Below, piece by piece: positions 41,891 through 50,685 of a DNA stretch of 59,981 bases (the stretch's first letter is position 1; each line of letters opens with the position of its first letter). This DNA comes from Caldithrix sp. (GTDB lineage Bacteria; Zhuqueibacterota; Zhuqueibacteria; Thermofontimicrobiales; Sulfurfontimicrobiaceae). The position numbers and the translations under genes are program-made. The stretch spans positions 1 to 59,981 of the forward strand of contig DYKB01000041.1 in NCBI GenBank assembly GCA_020722815.1, given 5' to 3'. The notes under the pieces are model-generated. The model worked only from the letters and a program-made list of their open reading frames with translations, was not told where the DNA came from and ran no database searches.

Positions 41891-42361
41891 ATGCTATCAG
41901 TCGAAATACCCGGTACGGGTACATTAAATTTAGCGCATCTGGTTCTGGATTATAATGGAACCCTAGCCGTCGATGGCCGGCTGATTCAAGGGCTAGCGGA
42001 TAAATTGAACCAGTTGGCGCAAAATCTGCATATTCATATTATTACCGCCGACACCTTCGGAAGTGTTCGAAAGGAGGTCGCTGAGATTCAATGCGAGCTT
42101 ATCATTATTCCAACAGAGAAACAGGACTTTGCCAAGCTCAATTTTATCAGGCAGTTGAATTTAGATACCGTTGTCGCAATCGGTAACGGGCGTAATGATG
42201 CCTTGATGTTGCAAGAAGCTGTCCTGGGAATTGCCCTTCTCCAGGCTGAAGGACTGGCAAAAGAGGCGCTGTCAGCCGCGGATGTTGTTTGTTCTGATAT
42301 TCATTCGGCGCTGGATATTTTATTGAATCCCCTCCGTTTGAAAGCAACTTTAAGAAGATAA
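41891..42361 (+). CDS. HAD-family soluble P-type ATPase-like protein
   Basis: The 156-residue protein shows HAD motifs: DYNGTLA at 20-26 (nucleophile Asp20; the usual second Asp is Asn22), a TADTFG motif, Lys in EKQDFAKLNF and GNGRNDALML as motif IV. It resembles the P-domain of P-type ATPases without transmembrane helices (the COG4087 kind). It is probably a phosphatase or phosphate-transfer regulator of unknown substrate. AAGGAG precedes the ATG. Confidence 0.8.
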   Translation: MLSVEIPGTGTLNLAHLVLDYNGTLAVDGRLIQGLADKLNQLAQNLHIHIITADTFGSVRKEVAEIQCELIIIPTEKQDFAKLNFIRQLNLDTVVAIGNGRNDALMLQEAVLGIALLQAEGLAKEALSAADVVCSDIHSALDILLNPLRLKATLRR

Positions 42362-42855
42362 TAGTGGATATATTTGTCTAAATTTTTTTTATTCGCCTAT
42401 ACCGGGTTAAGTTTAATTCTTCTGACAATTCCATTTCTGTACATTAACTATCAATAAATTATAATAATTCACGTTAATCGACACTATTTTGCTAAGTTTA
42501 TTATGCTTAGCCAATTTCAAAATTTTCATTATGTTATGATGTTTTTTTAGTTTTCCCCCTTGTTAAATTCAATAAATATGTGTAAATTAATAATGAAAAA
42601 TCGAAAATATCATTTCGATATTTTCATTAAAAGGAATTATCAGAAGCAAATTGATCTTGATTTTCAAGGTAAACAATCCGTAAATAATTGCTTACCATCA
42701 GAAAACGAGAAGCGAACGCTACAACTATTAATTTGTACCGTTCTTTGAAATGGGATATTGTTAGACGCTTGGATCTCAAACATTTCCTGGAAATTTCCTT
42801 AAATCAACATAAATCCTGACAAATTAATCAGTATTGACCAATAGGAGATCGGACA
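42362..42855. other. AT-rich 494-bp gap
   Basis: Contains an inverted repeat near 42592-42628 (AATGAAAA / TTTTCATT with ATCGAAA / TTTCGAT inside) and no gene that I can support. The only frame of note (42560-42748) lacks a good ribosome-binding site and any family resemblance. Confidence 0.55.
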
Positions 42856-43443
42856 ATGCAGACACATCTTTGGGAACAACATCCGGATCAAACTGAAATT
42901 ATCACGCATTCGGGAAAAAGGAAATCAATTTTCACAAAATTTCCGAAAGCGGGACTCCTGATTTTAGGGTGTACATTAATTTTTCTGGAATTTTTTCCAT
43001 TTCAGGTAATTTCCAAAACATATTCTGGAAATTACCGGACGTCAAATTTCGTTCAGGTAATCAATAATCTTGAATTGAGTAATGGTGAATGGAATTTTAC
43101 ATTCCGTCGGGATAATTTTAGCGCGGTACCAATCAATCGGATATCTTTATTTATTTCTCAGGGAAAAAAGAACCATCATTTTTTTCCGGAAGATAGTAGT
43201 TTTCTATCAAAAGTCTGGTCCGTCATCTGGCGGATTCCCTGGAATACAAAATTTGGAATTTTACTGGAATGGATTCCGCTTTTAATTTCGCTGGGATGGC
43301 TTTTTATCTGGTATCTCATCATGGTTGTATTAATACGACGCGCGATGGCCATGGGAGATGAAGACACAGACACATTCTTTATACAATTTACGAGATTTGC
43401 CCAGGTTTTCTACTTGTTTTGTATGATTCAGGCAATTTTCTAA
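42856..43443 (+). CDS. Unknown membrane protein
   Basis: The 195-residue protein has about three transmembrane segments (31-52, 134-160 and 180-195) and a hydrophilic domain between the first two. No family recognised. AGGAGATCGGACA precedes the ATG, supporting a real gene. The very end of the protein is hydrophobic, so the C-terminus lies in or at the membrane. Confidence 0.6.
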   Translation: MQTHLWEQHPDQTEIITHSGKRKSIFTKFPKAGLLILGCTLIFLEFFPFQVISKTYSGNYRTSNFVQVINNLELSNGEWNFTFRRDNFSAVPINRISLFISQGKKNHHFFPEDSSFLSKVWSVIWRIPWNTKFGILLEWIPLLISLGWLFIWYLIMVVLIRRAMAMGDEDTDTFFIQFTRFAQVFYLFCMIQAIF

Positions 43444-43508
43444 CTTTTTCTGTAATCATATTGGAAGGTAACTGTATCTTCATTCTCCTATCGCATCAGT
43501 GTTTCCTT

Positions 43509-45842
43509 TTAAAATTCCAGACTAACACCAATAGAAGGTAAAATCCCAAGCTGGCTATTGCGAACGATTTCTTGGGTCCAGAAATCATAGCGTGGCCGTT
43601 GCGGTATTTTATAATTATAAATATTTTGAATATCGAGATAAAGAATTAATGTGCGATTACCTAACGAAAAGTATCTATCGATCCGGATATCCAGATGGTG
43701 ACCGGCTTCCAAGCGGCTCGCCAGGTATTCAGCGGGTACGTTCTGAATCACACCCGTCTGTAAAGGATTTTCATCGGGTCGATAGACCGGTGTATAGGGA
43801 ATACCGGTAAAATATCGAAATTTGGCAGCAAATTCCCAGCGACTATTTAAAATATATCCGCCAGATAGATTAAAAATGATCCGCTGATCGTACTGGCCAG
43901 GATAGGTATTGCCATCAAGCGCCGTCACTTCTGTTTTATTATAAGAAAAACTCAAGAGACCATAAAGCGGTATTTCAGAATATTTTTTTTGCAATAAAAA
44001 TTCCATACCATAAGCCCGCCCCTTCCCGGCAGATGACATTGGAAAGAAACCAAAGGATTGAAAATCGTCCTCACGACCACCATAACCTGTTCCGGTATTG
44101 GTAATGACAATATGATCATTTACACCGGGGATAGTGCCAGTTGGTAGATCTCGATAATTTTTATAAAATCCTTCAACCGAAAACCGCAAATCAGCGCGCA
44201 GAAAATAATCCCAGCCAATCACACTCATCTGATTCCGAAGTGCCTTTAGATCTTTATTCACCGGATTAACAACCCAAACGTAAGACGGGGACTGATAATA
44301 AATTCCGGTACTAAAACGTAAACTATTTATTTCATTTAAGTTATATTTCAGTGAAATACGGGGGGCTACATAAAGTGGTGAATTGATAAAATTATAATAA
44401 TCAGACCGGACGCCAATATTTAAGTTAAGATTTGGAAACAATAGCCAGTCCAACTCCATAAAACCTGAATACTTTTGACCATTCGCATTAATAACGGTAT
44501 TTGGATTAACGCCAAGCTCCGCCACTGGCAGGCGATTTCCATTTCGATCATATATTGTATCACCAAAAGCGGTGGTGCTCGCATTAACAAAATTCTTGAC
44601 GGCTATCCCACTTCTTAAACCAGCGGTTTTGGACATAACCCAATAGTGCTGCAGCTTGCCATTAAACTCCCATTCATCAGATTCGCTTCGGAAATACTCG
44701 CGTTCAAACTCATCAATCTGATTGAAACGATAACGTGCTAAATTCACGTTCAGTGTCAGGTCGAGATAGCCATTACTGAGTAGCCTGCGATAGTTGGCGC
44801 CGGTTATTCCCTGATATTGTGAATTATCCATTAGTCCAGCGTTAAATACCCGATTCTGTTCTGTATCCAGGTCCCGATCAACTCGATCGATAGCGGAAAG
44901 ACCTATTATAAAGAGCTTATCTACCGGCGAGAAATCGTACTGCCCGATAACATTAAAGTCCGTGTAAACCGGGACAAACGGTAAGCCTGAGGCCTTAAAA
45001 ATTAAATCGAGGTAACTCTTCCGGGCTGAAAAAATGAAGTTTCCCTTATCAAAAACTGGAGTTTGCAGATTAATTCCATATTGGGTAGCCGATACTGTCA
45101 TTTTGGTTTCCAGACCTTTACTTTGGCTTTCGAGCAAACGTAAAGAGAGAACGGATGACATTTTATCACCATATTGCGCACCAAATCCACCAGTCGAAAA
45201 AGTTACATCTTCTACGAGGTCAAGATTAATGAAACTTAAGCTGCCAGAGCCACTCCCCTGGGTGCTAAAGTGGTTGATATTCGGAATTTCAATATTATTA
45301 ACAATATATAAATTTTCGGAAGGTCCGCCACCACGAACCAAAAGATCATTTCTTCCACCAGCCGCATTTATCGCCACGCCCGGCAGCGTGGAAACGGTAC
45401 GAACCACATCTTCAAACCCACCGGGGAACCTTCGAATTTCTTCTCGCGACAGGCCAATTGTACTGGGTTGAATTTTCTGTTCCTCGACAAAATAGCCTGC
45501 GGTTACCGTCACTTCTTCCCCTTCCAGGGCCTGCTCGGTCATCTCAACATTTATTTCGGCTGGTTTTGAGGTCTTCACCACAATATCGGTTTTGATGATG
45601 GCATCATAACCAATAAAATCAAACCGTAAACGATAGGTACCAACCGGAACGTTCCGAATGAAAAATTTACCATCCAGGTCGGTGGATGAACCTAATTGGG
45701 TATCCATGACTACAACATTAGCTCCTAACAAGGCTTCCTTGGTACGGGCATCAATGACTTTTCCCTGTATTGTTCCTTTTTCCTGTGCCATTGCACTGAT
45801 GAAAAAACTGGTAATTAATAGTATCGTAAATAAATATTTCAT
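43509..45842 (-). CDS. TonB-dependent receptor with carboxypeptidase-regulatory domain
   Basis: The 777-residue outer-membrane protein has a signal peptide (1-19). A carboxypeptidase-regulatory-like domain follows at about 22-105 (TIQGKVIDARTKEALLGANVVV), then a plug domain at about 130-230 (EIRRFPGGFEDVVRTVSTLPGV, LLVRGGGPSENLYIVNNIEI) and a 22-stranded barrel ending in GVSLEF with C-terminal Phe. It imports an unknown ligand using TonB energy. It has no SusD partner nearby, unlike glycan uptake loci. AGGAG precedes the start. The C-terminal Phe and FSTGG turns are typical. Confidence 0.92.
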   Translation of the reverse strand: MKYLFTILLITSFFISAMAQEKGTIQGKVIDARTKEALLGANVVVMDTQLGSSTDLDGKFFIRNVPVGTYRLRFDFIGYDAIIKTDIVVKTSKPAEINVEMTEQALEGEEVTVTAGYFVEEQKIQPSTIGLSREEIRRFPGGFEDVVRTVSTLPGVAINAAGGRNDLLVRGGGPSENLYIVNNIEIPNINHFSTQGSGSGSLSFINLDLVEDVTFSTGGFGAQYGDKMSSVLSLRLLESQSKGLETKMTVSATQYGINLQTPVFDKGNFIFSARKSYLDLIFKASGLPFVPVYTDFNVIGQYDFSPVDKLFIIGLSAIDRVDRDLDTEQNRVFNAGLMDNSQYQGITGANYRRLLSNGYLDLTLNVNLARYRFNQIDEFEREYFRSESDEWEFNGKLQHYWVMSKTAGLRSGIAVKNFVNASTTAFGDTIYDRNGNRLPVAELGVNPNTVINANGQKYSGFMELDWLLFPNLNLNIGVRSDYYNFINSPLYVAPRISLKYNLNEINSLRFSTGIYYQSPSYVWVVNPVNKDLKALRNQMSVIGWDYFLRADLRFSVEGFYKNYRDLPTGTIPGVNDHIVITNTGTGYGGREDDFQSFGFFPMSSAGKGRAYGMEFLLQKKYSEIPLYGLLSFSYNKTEVTALDGNTYPGQYDQRIIFNLSGGYILNSRWEFAAKFRYFTGIPYTPVYRPDENPLQTGVIQNVPAEYLASRLEAGHHLDIRIDRYFSLGNRTLILYLDIQNIYNYKIPQRPRYDFWTQEIVRNSQLGILPSIGVSLEF

Positions 45843-46138
45843 AATGCTCTCTCCTGTTCAAAATTAAGTTGAAATACCAAAAAACTATTTGAGCGATTTA
45901 CTGGTATAATATAAGCATTTATTTCCTAAAAGTCAAGTAAAAAATCGAGCAAATCGCTTATTTTTGAATTTTTTTCAAGGCCAAAGAATAGATTAGCCAT
46001 AAAAAGTCTAAAAAAGATATTTAGCATTTTCGAAAATTATGAGCCGTCAAATAAAATGACAAATGAATGCAGAAGTCCCCAACCAGTCCGACAAATTTCT
46101 GTGACCTCTTTACGCTGTGGCCAAAATTTTATATTTTT

Positions 46139-46258
46139 AGTGTTTGTCACAAAACCTTTTTTGGTAGGGCAAATTGCCAATTTGCCCAGCTTAGCACTTG
46201 TATCAGACACTCAATTTGGACAAATTAACAATTTGTCCTACAATTTTGGACAGACACA
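46139..46258. mobile_element. Short element, GGGCAAATT core, GTCTGTC ends, copy 2
   Basis: Ends AGTGTTTGTCACAAAA and TTTTGGACAGACACA; core GTAGGGCAAATTGCCAATTT then CTTGTATCAGACACTCAA and ACAAATTAACAATTTGTCC. The same order of blocks is at 7114-7232. The ends resemble those of family A although the cores differ. Confidence 0.75.
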
Positions 46259-46415
46259 ATTTAATCAATAACGATGAAAAGGGGTATTTATTTTTAAAAT
46301 ATGAAATTTGAATTGTGCTTTAGAAAGAGAAAGGAAGGAAAGTAAAAAATTTTTGTATCCATTCACAGCATAGCCGTCAGGTTAAGGCTTTAAATCATTA
46401 ATAAACAAATGAATA

Positions 46416-46555
46416 GCCACGAGCTTTAGCTCGTGGATCATCATGCTCCCCCAATATTAAAGTGGGTTTTAACCCCCAGGAGTTTAAGGACTCGGGCTTA
46501 AAAGCCCGGTGATTATCGGGAGGCGTTCATGGAACCACGAGCTAAAGCTCGTGGC
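46416..46555. repeat. 140-bp REP-like palindrome
   Basis: CCACGAGCTTTAGCTCGTGG at the left is repeated in inverted form at the right (about 46535-46554), enclosing smaller hairpins (TGGGTTTTAACCCCCA, CGGGCTTAAAAGCCCGG). Whole thing would fold into a multi-stem structure. Similar repeats are widespread in bacteria. Confidence 0.85.
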
Positions 46556-46688
46556 AATTCAACAATAACTTATTGAAATTCATATTGTTATCACCTTAAC
46601 CTGAGAAAAAACGCTTCTTTTTAAAATTTCAGGAATAATAAAATATGATTTCTCACGAATGACGCATGACCTATCACGCATCCCCTAA

Positions 46689-49600
46689 TCAATAATCCAC
46701 CCCAAGCGAAAAATAGTATTTCGGTCGGGCGCGTTTCGAAAAATCGGACGTGAAATCCGTATCCCAGGCAATATCAGTCATAAAAATCATGAAACCTAAA
46801 TGTAATCGGATACCAAGTCCGTACCCCATAATTGCATCATTCAGCCGCGGAAAGCCACCGAAACCCTTTGTAAAGGGTCGAAATGCGGCGTCATCCGCCC
46901 AGGCCGAACCAAGATCAGCGAAAATCGCCCCCCGAATATTCTGGAAGCCAATTGGGAGCGGCCAACCCAGGATGAAATAGCGAATCAGCGGGAATCGAAA
47001 TTCCAGATTCGCCAGGGCATATCGCGTTCCGACCTGCTCATAATAGTTTGCTCCCCGCAGTGGTGTTTCAAAACTGGAAAAATAAATGTCATCCATCATA
47101 TTCACGCGGACACTGTCCTGGAAATGGCGATTCAACCAATTATCGACACCACCGAGGAAAAATCGCTGTGGATTCCGACCTTCACTCAGCCCACCACTCA
47201 AGCGAGTAACAAAAGTATATTCCTTTCCGATTTTAAAATATTTCCGCCAATCAGCACGCAGAGTGGCAAAATCAAGCGAATATTTGGTTAACGCCGGACT
47301 ATACGTCAAACCAAATGAATAGCGCATCCCATTTTCTGGACCCGTATACCCCCAGAGGGCTGTATCTTTGACATAATTAATATTATTAATGAAGACCCGC
47401 CGTTGATCGTTGGGGATGATATACGTCAGGTACTCGCGATCAATTGCCAGGAAAGTAAAGGAATATTCCAACCGCTTATAACGCGAGAATGGATAAGCGA
47501 GATAAACATTTCCGCCGTAATTGCGATCCCGCACCCAGTCGTACATGGATGTGGGAATAAAGAAGGCATAATGAAAAGCGCCAAATCCCATATCAATCCG
47601 ACGAGGTAAATAAAAATAATTAAACATATAATTCGAATTACGGAAATCATAAAGCAAGTTAAAATAAAGATTTAGCTGATGATTCCCCATGATATCCGAA
47701 AATGCAATCTGAGTATTTCCCTGCAGTCCGAAAATCTGATCATAGCTGGTATTGCCATAAACGATATCCGGCGTAAATTTCAATTTATATGGATTAATTT
47801 TGTAACGACCGGATTCAGACAGGTATTGAGTAGAATCCAGAAACACATTTTTTAATTTCGGTATTGATTTATTCAGATCACCTTTTACGAAATTTTGGCC
47901 AAAAATAAAATTTTTATAATCAGCTTTTTGTTCCTTTTCATCTGATTTTAATTTGATAAGAAGGGCCGAATCGGCTGCTACATTTTTTTGCGCCAATTCT
48001 GCTTTTTTCTCCTGTTTTTGAATAAAATTGCTTTTTTGAAGTTTGATATCACCTGGTTTAATGGCCATTGGATTTTTCATGAGGTAGACATCATAACCAG
48101 CATTATAAAATGAAGCAAAAGCTAATTTCTCGCCTTTATCGGCCCAGCTCAGATGAAAAATTCCGGTAAGAACATTGGTTATTGGATAGGTTGAATCTGA
48201 CACGACGTCCAAGATGTAAACATTTGGAATACCGGATTCGTCACTGGTATAGGCAATCTTTCCGCCACCAGGATGAAAAACAGGCGTTCGTTCCAGATGA
48301 GGCGTGTTGGTTAAGCGTGTCATCTGGTTTCCATCAGCTTGGATCAGGAAAATATCCAGATTCCGAAAGTTGATATCCTGAATTTGAATTTCCAAATCAT
48401 TATCGGCATTGTAAAATTCACCCCGATCACTCACAAAAACCAGCGATTTTCCATCCGGCGCCCAGGCGGGCTCCAGATCACTAAATTTGTCACGGGTAAT
48501 TTGCCGTAATTCTTCGGTTTCCAGGTTTACCGCATACAGGTCACCAAAACCATTCTGAATTCCAGTGAAGGCAATTTCTTTACCATCAGGTGACCAGGTT
48601 GGCGAATAAATCCCATCAATATTAAATTTTAACGATTGTATAATTCGAGAAGATTTTACACTGACAATATGCAATGCATCCTGTTCACCCGCTTTGGCGG
48701 CAAAAGCAATCCGGGAGCCGTCAGGTGACCAGGTGATACCCGCTTTAAGCCAATGCAATTCCTCCAGATCACTGGTCTGTTGGCCTTTTACTAACTTTTT
48801 GATAACCCGGCCATCCACAGCACTCGCCAGATAAATGTCAAAATAATCGGATTTATCAGAAAGATAAGCAATTCGATCACCCTTTGGCGAAAGCGCTGGC
48901 CCGGTGTTAATAAAATTTCGATTTTTAACATGGTCGGTCAGGCGTTTGGCAAATTCCTCCGGTTCCTGTCGACCCGCAATATCCGGCCAATATTCTCTTT
49001 TCAAATAAAGATGCCAGCGTTTCGTCAGGTCTTCGACTCCCACGCCGATGGATTCTTTAAGACCATTTTCAACATTTCTATTCACCTTGATCTTGCCCAG
49101 AATTTCGCCAATTTTCTCACCGCCATATTTCTGTGACAAATAGTAAAGCACCGACTGTCCGCCTTTATACGCCATAAATCCGTAAAGTTGATCGATTTGG
49201 GGAACATAGCCATTCAGGGACGCATCCCGCATATACATATCGCTTTCGGTATCCCAACCCCGACTTTCATATTCAGCCAACCCTTCAATTAACCAAAGTG
49301 GCAATTGCAGCCGTGCCATCCCAACAATGATCGATTGAACTCCCGCCCCATAAACCATTTGTAACATCACCGCATGGGTCAGTTCATGGTGGACGACGTG
49401 CCGCAACTCTTCCCAATTGCCCTGATACGGAATGACCACCCGATTCTTAAAAAGTTCAGTAAATCCACCAACTGATTCTTCTGGTGGCCCCAAACTCACA
49501 TTCGTTTGTTCAAAATCATTATGACTGTTATAAACAATGATCGAAATCCGATCAACCAGATCGTACCGCAGATCGGCTTTTAAAGATTGATAGCTTTTTT

Positions 49601-49805
49601 CGGCAATATCCGCGACGAAAGCGGCGATTTCATCACCACCGGTATAAAAATAGATATCAAAATGTTCAGATTGGATAAACGCCCATTTAAAATTTTCATA
49701 TTGGACTTTATTTTTTCCAAAATATTGCGCATTTACCTGGAAACAGCCCAATATGGCTATCAGAAACAAGACCAATATTATTCTATATAAAATTTTTAAC
49801 TTCAT
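46689..49805 (-). CDS. Exported peptidase-MA / TolB-like propeller / outer-membrane barrel protein
   Basis: From the ATG at 49805 (AGGAG upstream) the protein is 1038 residues. After a signal peptide (1-26) comes a gluzincin peptidase domain with HHELTHAVML (HExxH at 140-144) and LWLIEGLAEYES (Glu ligands near 174-178). PD40/TolB-like beta-propeller repeats at about 300-560 have units such as ITWSPDGSRIAFAA and PAWAPDGKSLVFVSD. A C-terminal surface-antigen barrel from about 660 ends KYYFSLGVDY. It should be outer-membrane anchored with the peptidase and propeller in the periplasm. Substrate unknown. Confidence 0.88.
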   Translation of the reverse strand: MKLKILYRIILVLFLIAILGCFQVNAQYFGKNKVQYENFKWAFIQSEHFDIYFYTGGDEIAAFVADIAEKSYQSLKADLRYDLVDRISIIVYNSHNDFEQTNVSLGPPEESVGGFTELFKNRVVIPYQGNWEELRHVVHHELTHAVMLQMVYGAGVQSIIVGMARLQLPLWLIEGLAEYESRGWDTESDMYMRDASLNGYVPQIDQLYGFMAYKGGQSVLYYLSQKYGGEKIGEILGKIKVNRNVENGLKESIGVGVEDLTKRWHLYLKREYWPDIAGRQEPEEFAKRLTDHVKNRNFINTGPALSPKGDRIAYLSDKSDYFDIYLASAVDGRVIKKLVKGQQTSDLEELHWLKAGITWSPDGSRIAFAAKAGEQDALHIVSVKSSRIIQSLKFNIDGIYSPTWSPDGKEIAFTGIQNGFGDLYAVNLETEELRQITRDKFSDLEPAWAPDGKSLVFVSDRGEFYNADNDLEIQIQDINFRNLDIFLIQADGNQMTRLTNTPHLERTPVFHPGGGKIAYTSDESGIPNVYILDVVSDSTYPITNVLTGIFHLSWADKGEKLAFASFYNAGYDVYLMKNPMAIKPGDIKLQKSNFIQKQEKKAELAQKNVAADSALLIKLKSDEKEQKADYKNFIFGQNFVKGDLNKSIPKLKNVFLDSTQYLSESGRYKINPYKLKFTPDIVYGNTSYDQIFGLQGNTQIAFSDIMGNHQLNLYFNLLYDFRNSNYMFNYFYLPRRIDMGFGAFHYAFFIPTSMYDWVRDRNYGGNVYLAYPFSRYKRLEYSFTFLAIDREYLTYIIPNDQRRVFINNINYVKDTALWGYTGPENGMRYSFGLTYSPALTKYSLDFATLRADWRKYFKIGKEYTFVTRLSGGLSEGRNPQRFFLGGVDNWLNRHFQDSVRVNMMDDIYFSSFETPLRGANYYEQVGTRYALANLEFRFPLIRYFILGWPLPIGFQNIRGAIFADLGSAWADDAAFRPFTKGFGGFPRLNDAIMGYGLGIRLHLGFMIFMTDIAWDTDFTSDFSKRARPKYYFSLGVDY

Positions 49806-50010
49806 CAAAAGCTCCTTTATCGATTGGAACAGTTTCAAAGAGAACAATAGAATAACCTTTCCAGAAATAGTACTTATTTTTTTTAATTAAGTTCAAAACA
49901 TAATTGAAGTTTTGCCCCTGATCAGGCAGTACGATAATTTTATTCCGCTCGTTCCATTTATCAGGATTATTGATCAAAAAATCCTTGCTATCATCAATTG
50001 ATTTATTAAA
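49783..50010 (-). pseudogene. Possible C-terminal remnant of a decayed gene
   Basis: A protein-like frame (SKDFLINNPDKWNERNKIIVL ... VLFETVPIDKG ... DEVKNF) runs from a stop at 50011-50013 to 49783 with no ATG; the first possible start is TTG at 49977 without a ribosome-binding site. Its end overlaps the start of the peptidase-propeller gene. It looks like the tail of a former upstream gene, but I recognise no family. Confidence 0.35.
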
Positions 50011-50110
50011 TTAATGTAGCTAAATTTTCATTTTGAAACAAGGTAAAATTAGACAAAACTCCGGAAACTTTTCACCGCGCGTAGACTATATAATAATGTA
50101 AGGAGCCAGC

Positions 50111-50527
50111 ATGATGCGTTATCAATTGATTGAACATACCGGCGATATTGGCATTCAAGTATTGGGGACATCGTTGGAACAATTATTTGAAAACGCCGGT
50201 TTTGCTTTATTTGATATCGTAACAGATATGCACAAGGTACAACCAATTGTAAATTATGAAATTGAAGTAACAGGCAATGATCGCGAAGAATTGCTAGTGA
50301 ATTGGCTTTCGGAGCTTAATTTTATTTTTCAAACGCAATATATACTTTTTCGTGAATTTAAAGTCCTCGAAATGAATGAAAAGCACCTCAAGGCCAGCGT
50401 CATCGGCGAAATCCGCGATCCAGCTATACATCCGGTGCGGATGGAGATTAAGGCGGTTACTTTTCATCAGTTGAAAATTGAAAAAACGAAGGATGGGTGG
50501 CGCGGGTGGGTGATTTTTGATATTTAA
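50111..50527 (+). CDS. Archease
   Basis: The 138-residue protein is an archease: YQLIEHTGDIGIQVLG, LFENAGFALFDIVTD and the central LLVNWLSELNFIFQTQYILF are family hallmarks, with acidic metal-binding residues in HTGD and at the C-terminal FDI. Archease helps RtcB attach GMP and turn over. The RtcB gene lies 158 bp downstream on the same strand. AAGGAGCC precedes the ATG. Confidence 0.93.
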   Translation: MMRYQLIEHTGDIGIQVLGTSLEQLFENAGFALFDIVTDMHKVQPIVNYEIEVTGNDREELLVNWLSELNFIFQTQYILFREFKVLEMNEKHLKASVIGEIRDPAIHPVRMEIKAVTFHQLKIEKTKDGWRGWVIFDI

Positions 50528-50546
50528 TTGTGAGTCCAGGTTATTT

Positions 50547-50646
50547 CTGTCATTCTGAACGGAGGGAAGTGAAATGAAAAGTCTATATTTTTCAAAAAGT
50601 TATGAGATTCTCCGTCCCGCAAAAAACGCGGAACTCAGAATGATAG
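50547..50646. repeat. Palindromic repeat, CATTCTGA family
   Basis: CTGTCATTCTGAACGGAGG at the left and GGAACTCAGAATGATAG at the right are inverted; GAGATTCTCCGTCCCGC is inside. It fills most of the gap between archease and rtcB. Confidence 0.75.
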
Positions 50647-50685
50647 TATATCTGACTTAATGGTAATAGAAAAGCGAGGAAAACC

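Larger units (their letters stand above)
45843..46688. other. 846-bp intergenic region with two repeat elements
   Basis: Two elements are listed separately (46139-46258 and 46416-46555). The rest is non-coding, including the promoter region of the TonB receptor at about 45850-45960. No tRNA or ORF supported. Confidence 0.6.

Noticed and set aside
42560..42748. 62-codon plus-strand frame
   Set aside because: No ribosome-binding site or recognisable motif, AT-rich chance frame overlapping an inverted repeat.
45843..46688. Possible tRNA or ncRNA in the long intergenic region
   Set aside because: The strong hairpins are explained by REP-like palindromes; no cloverleaf with a conserved T-loop was found.
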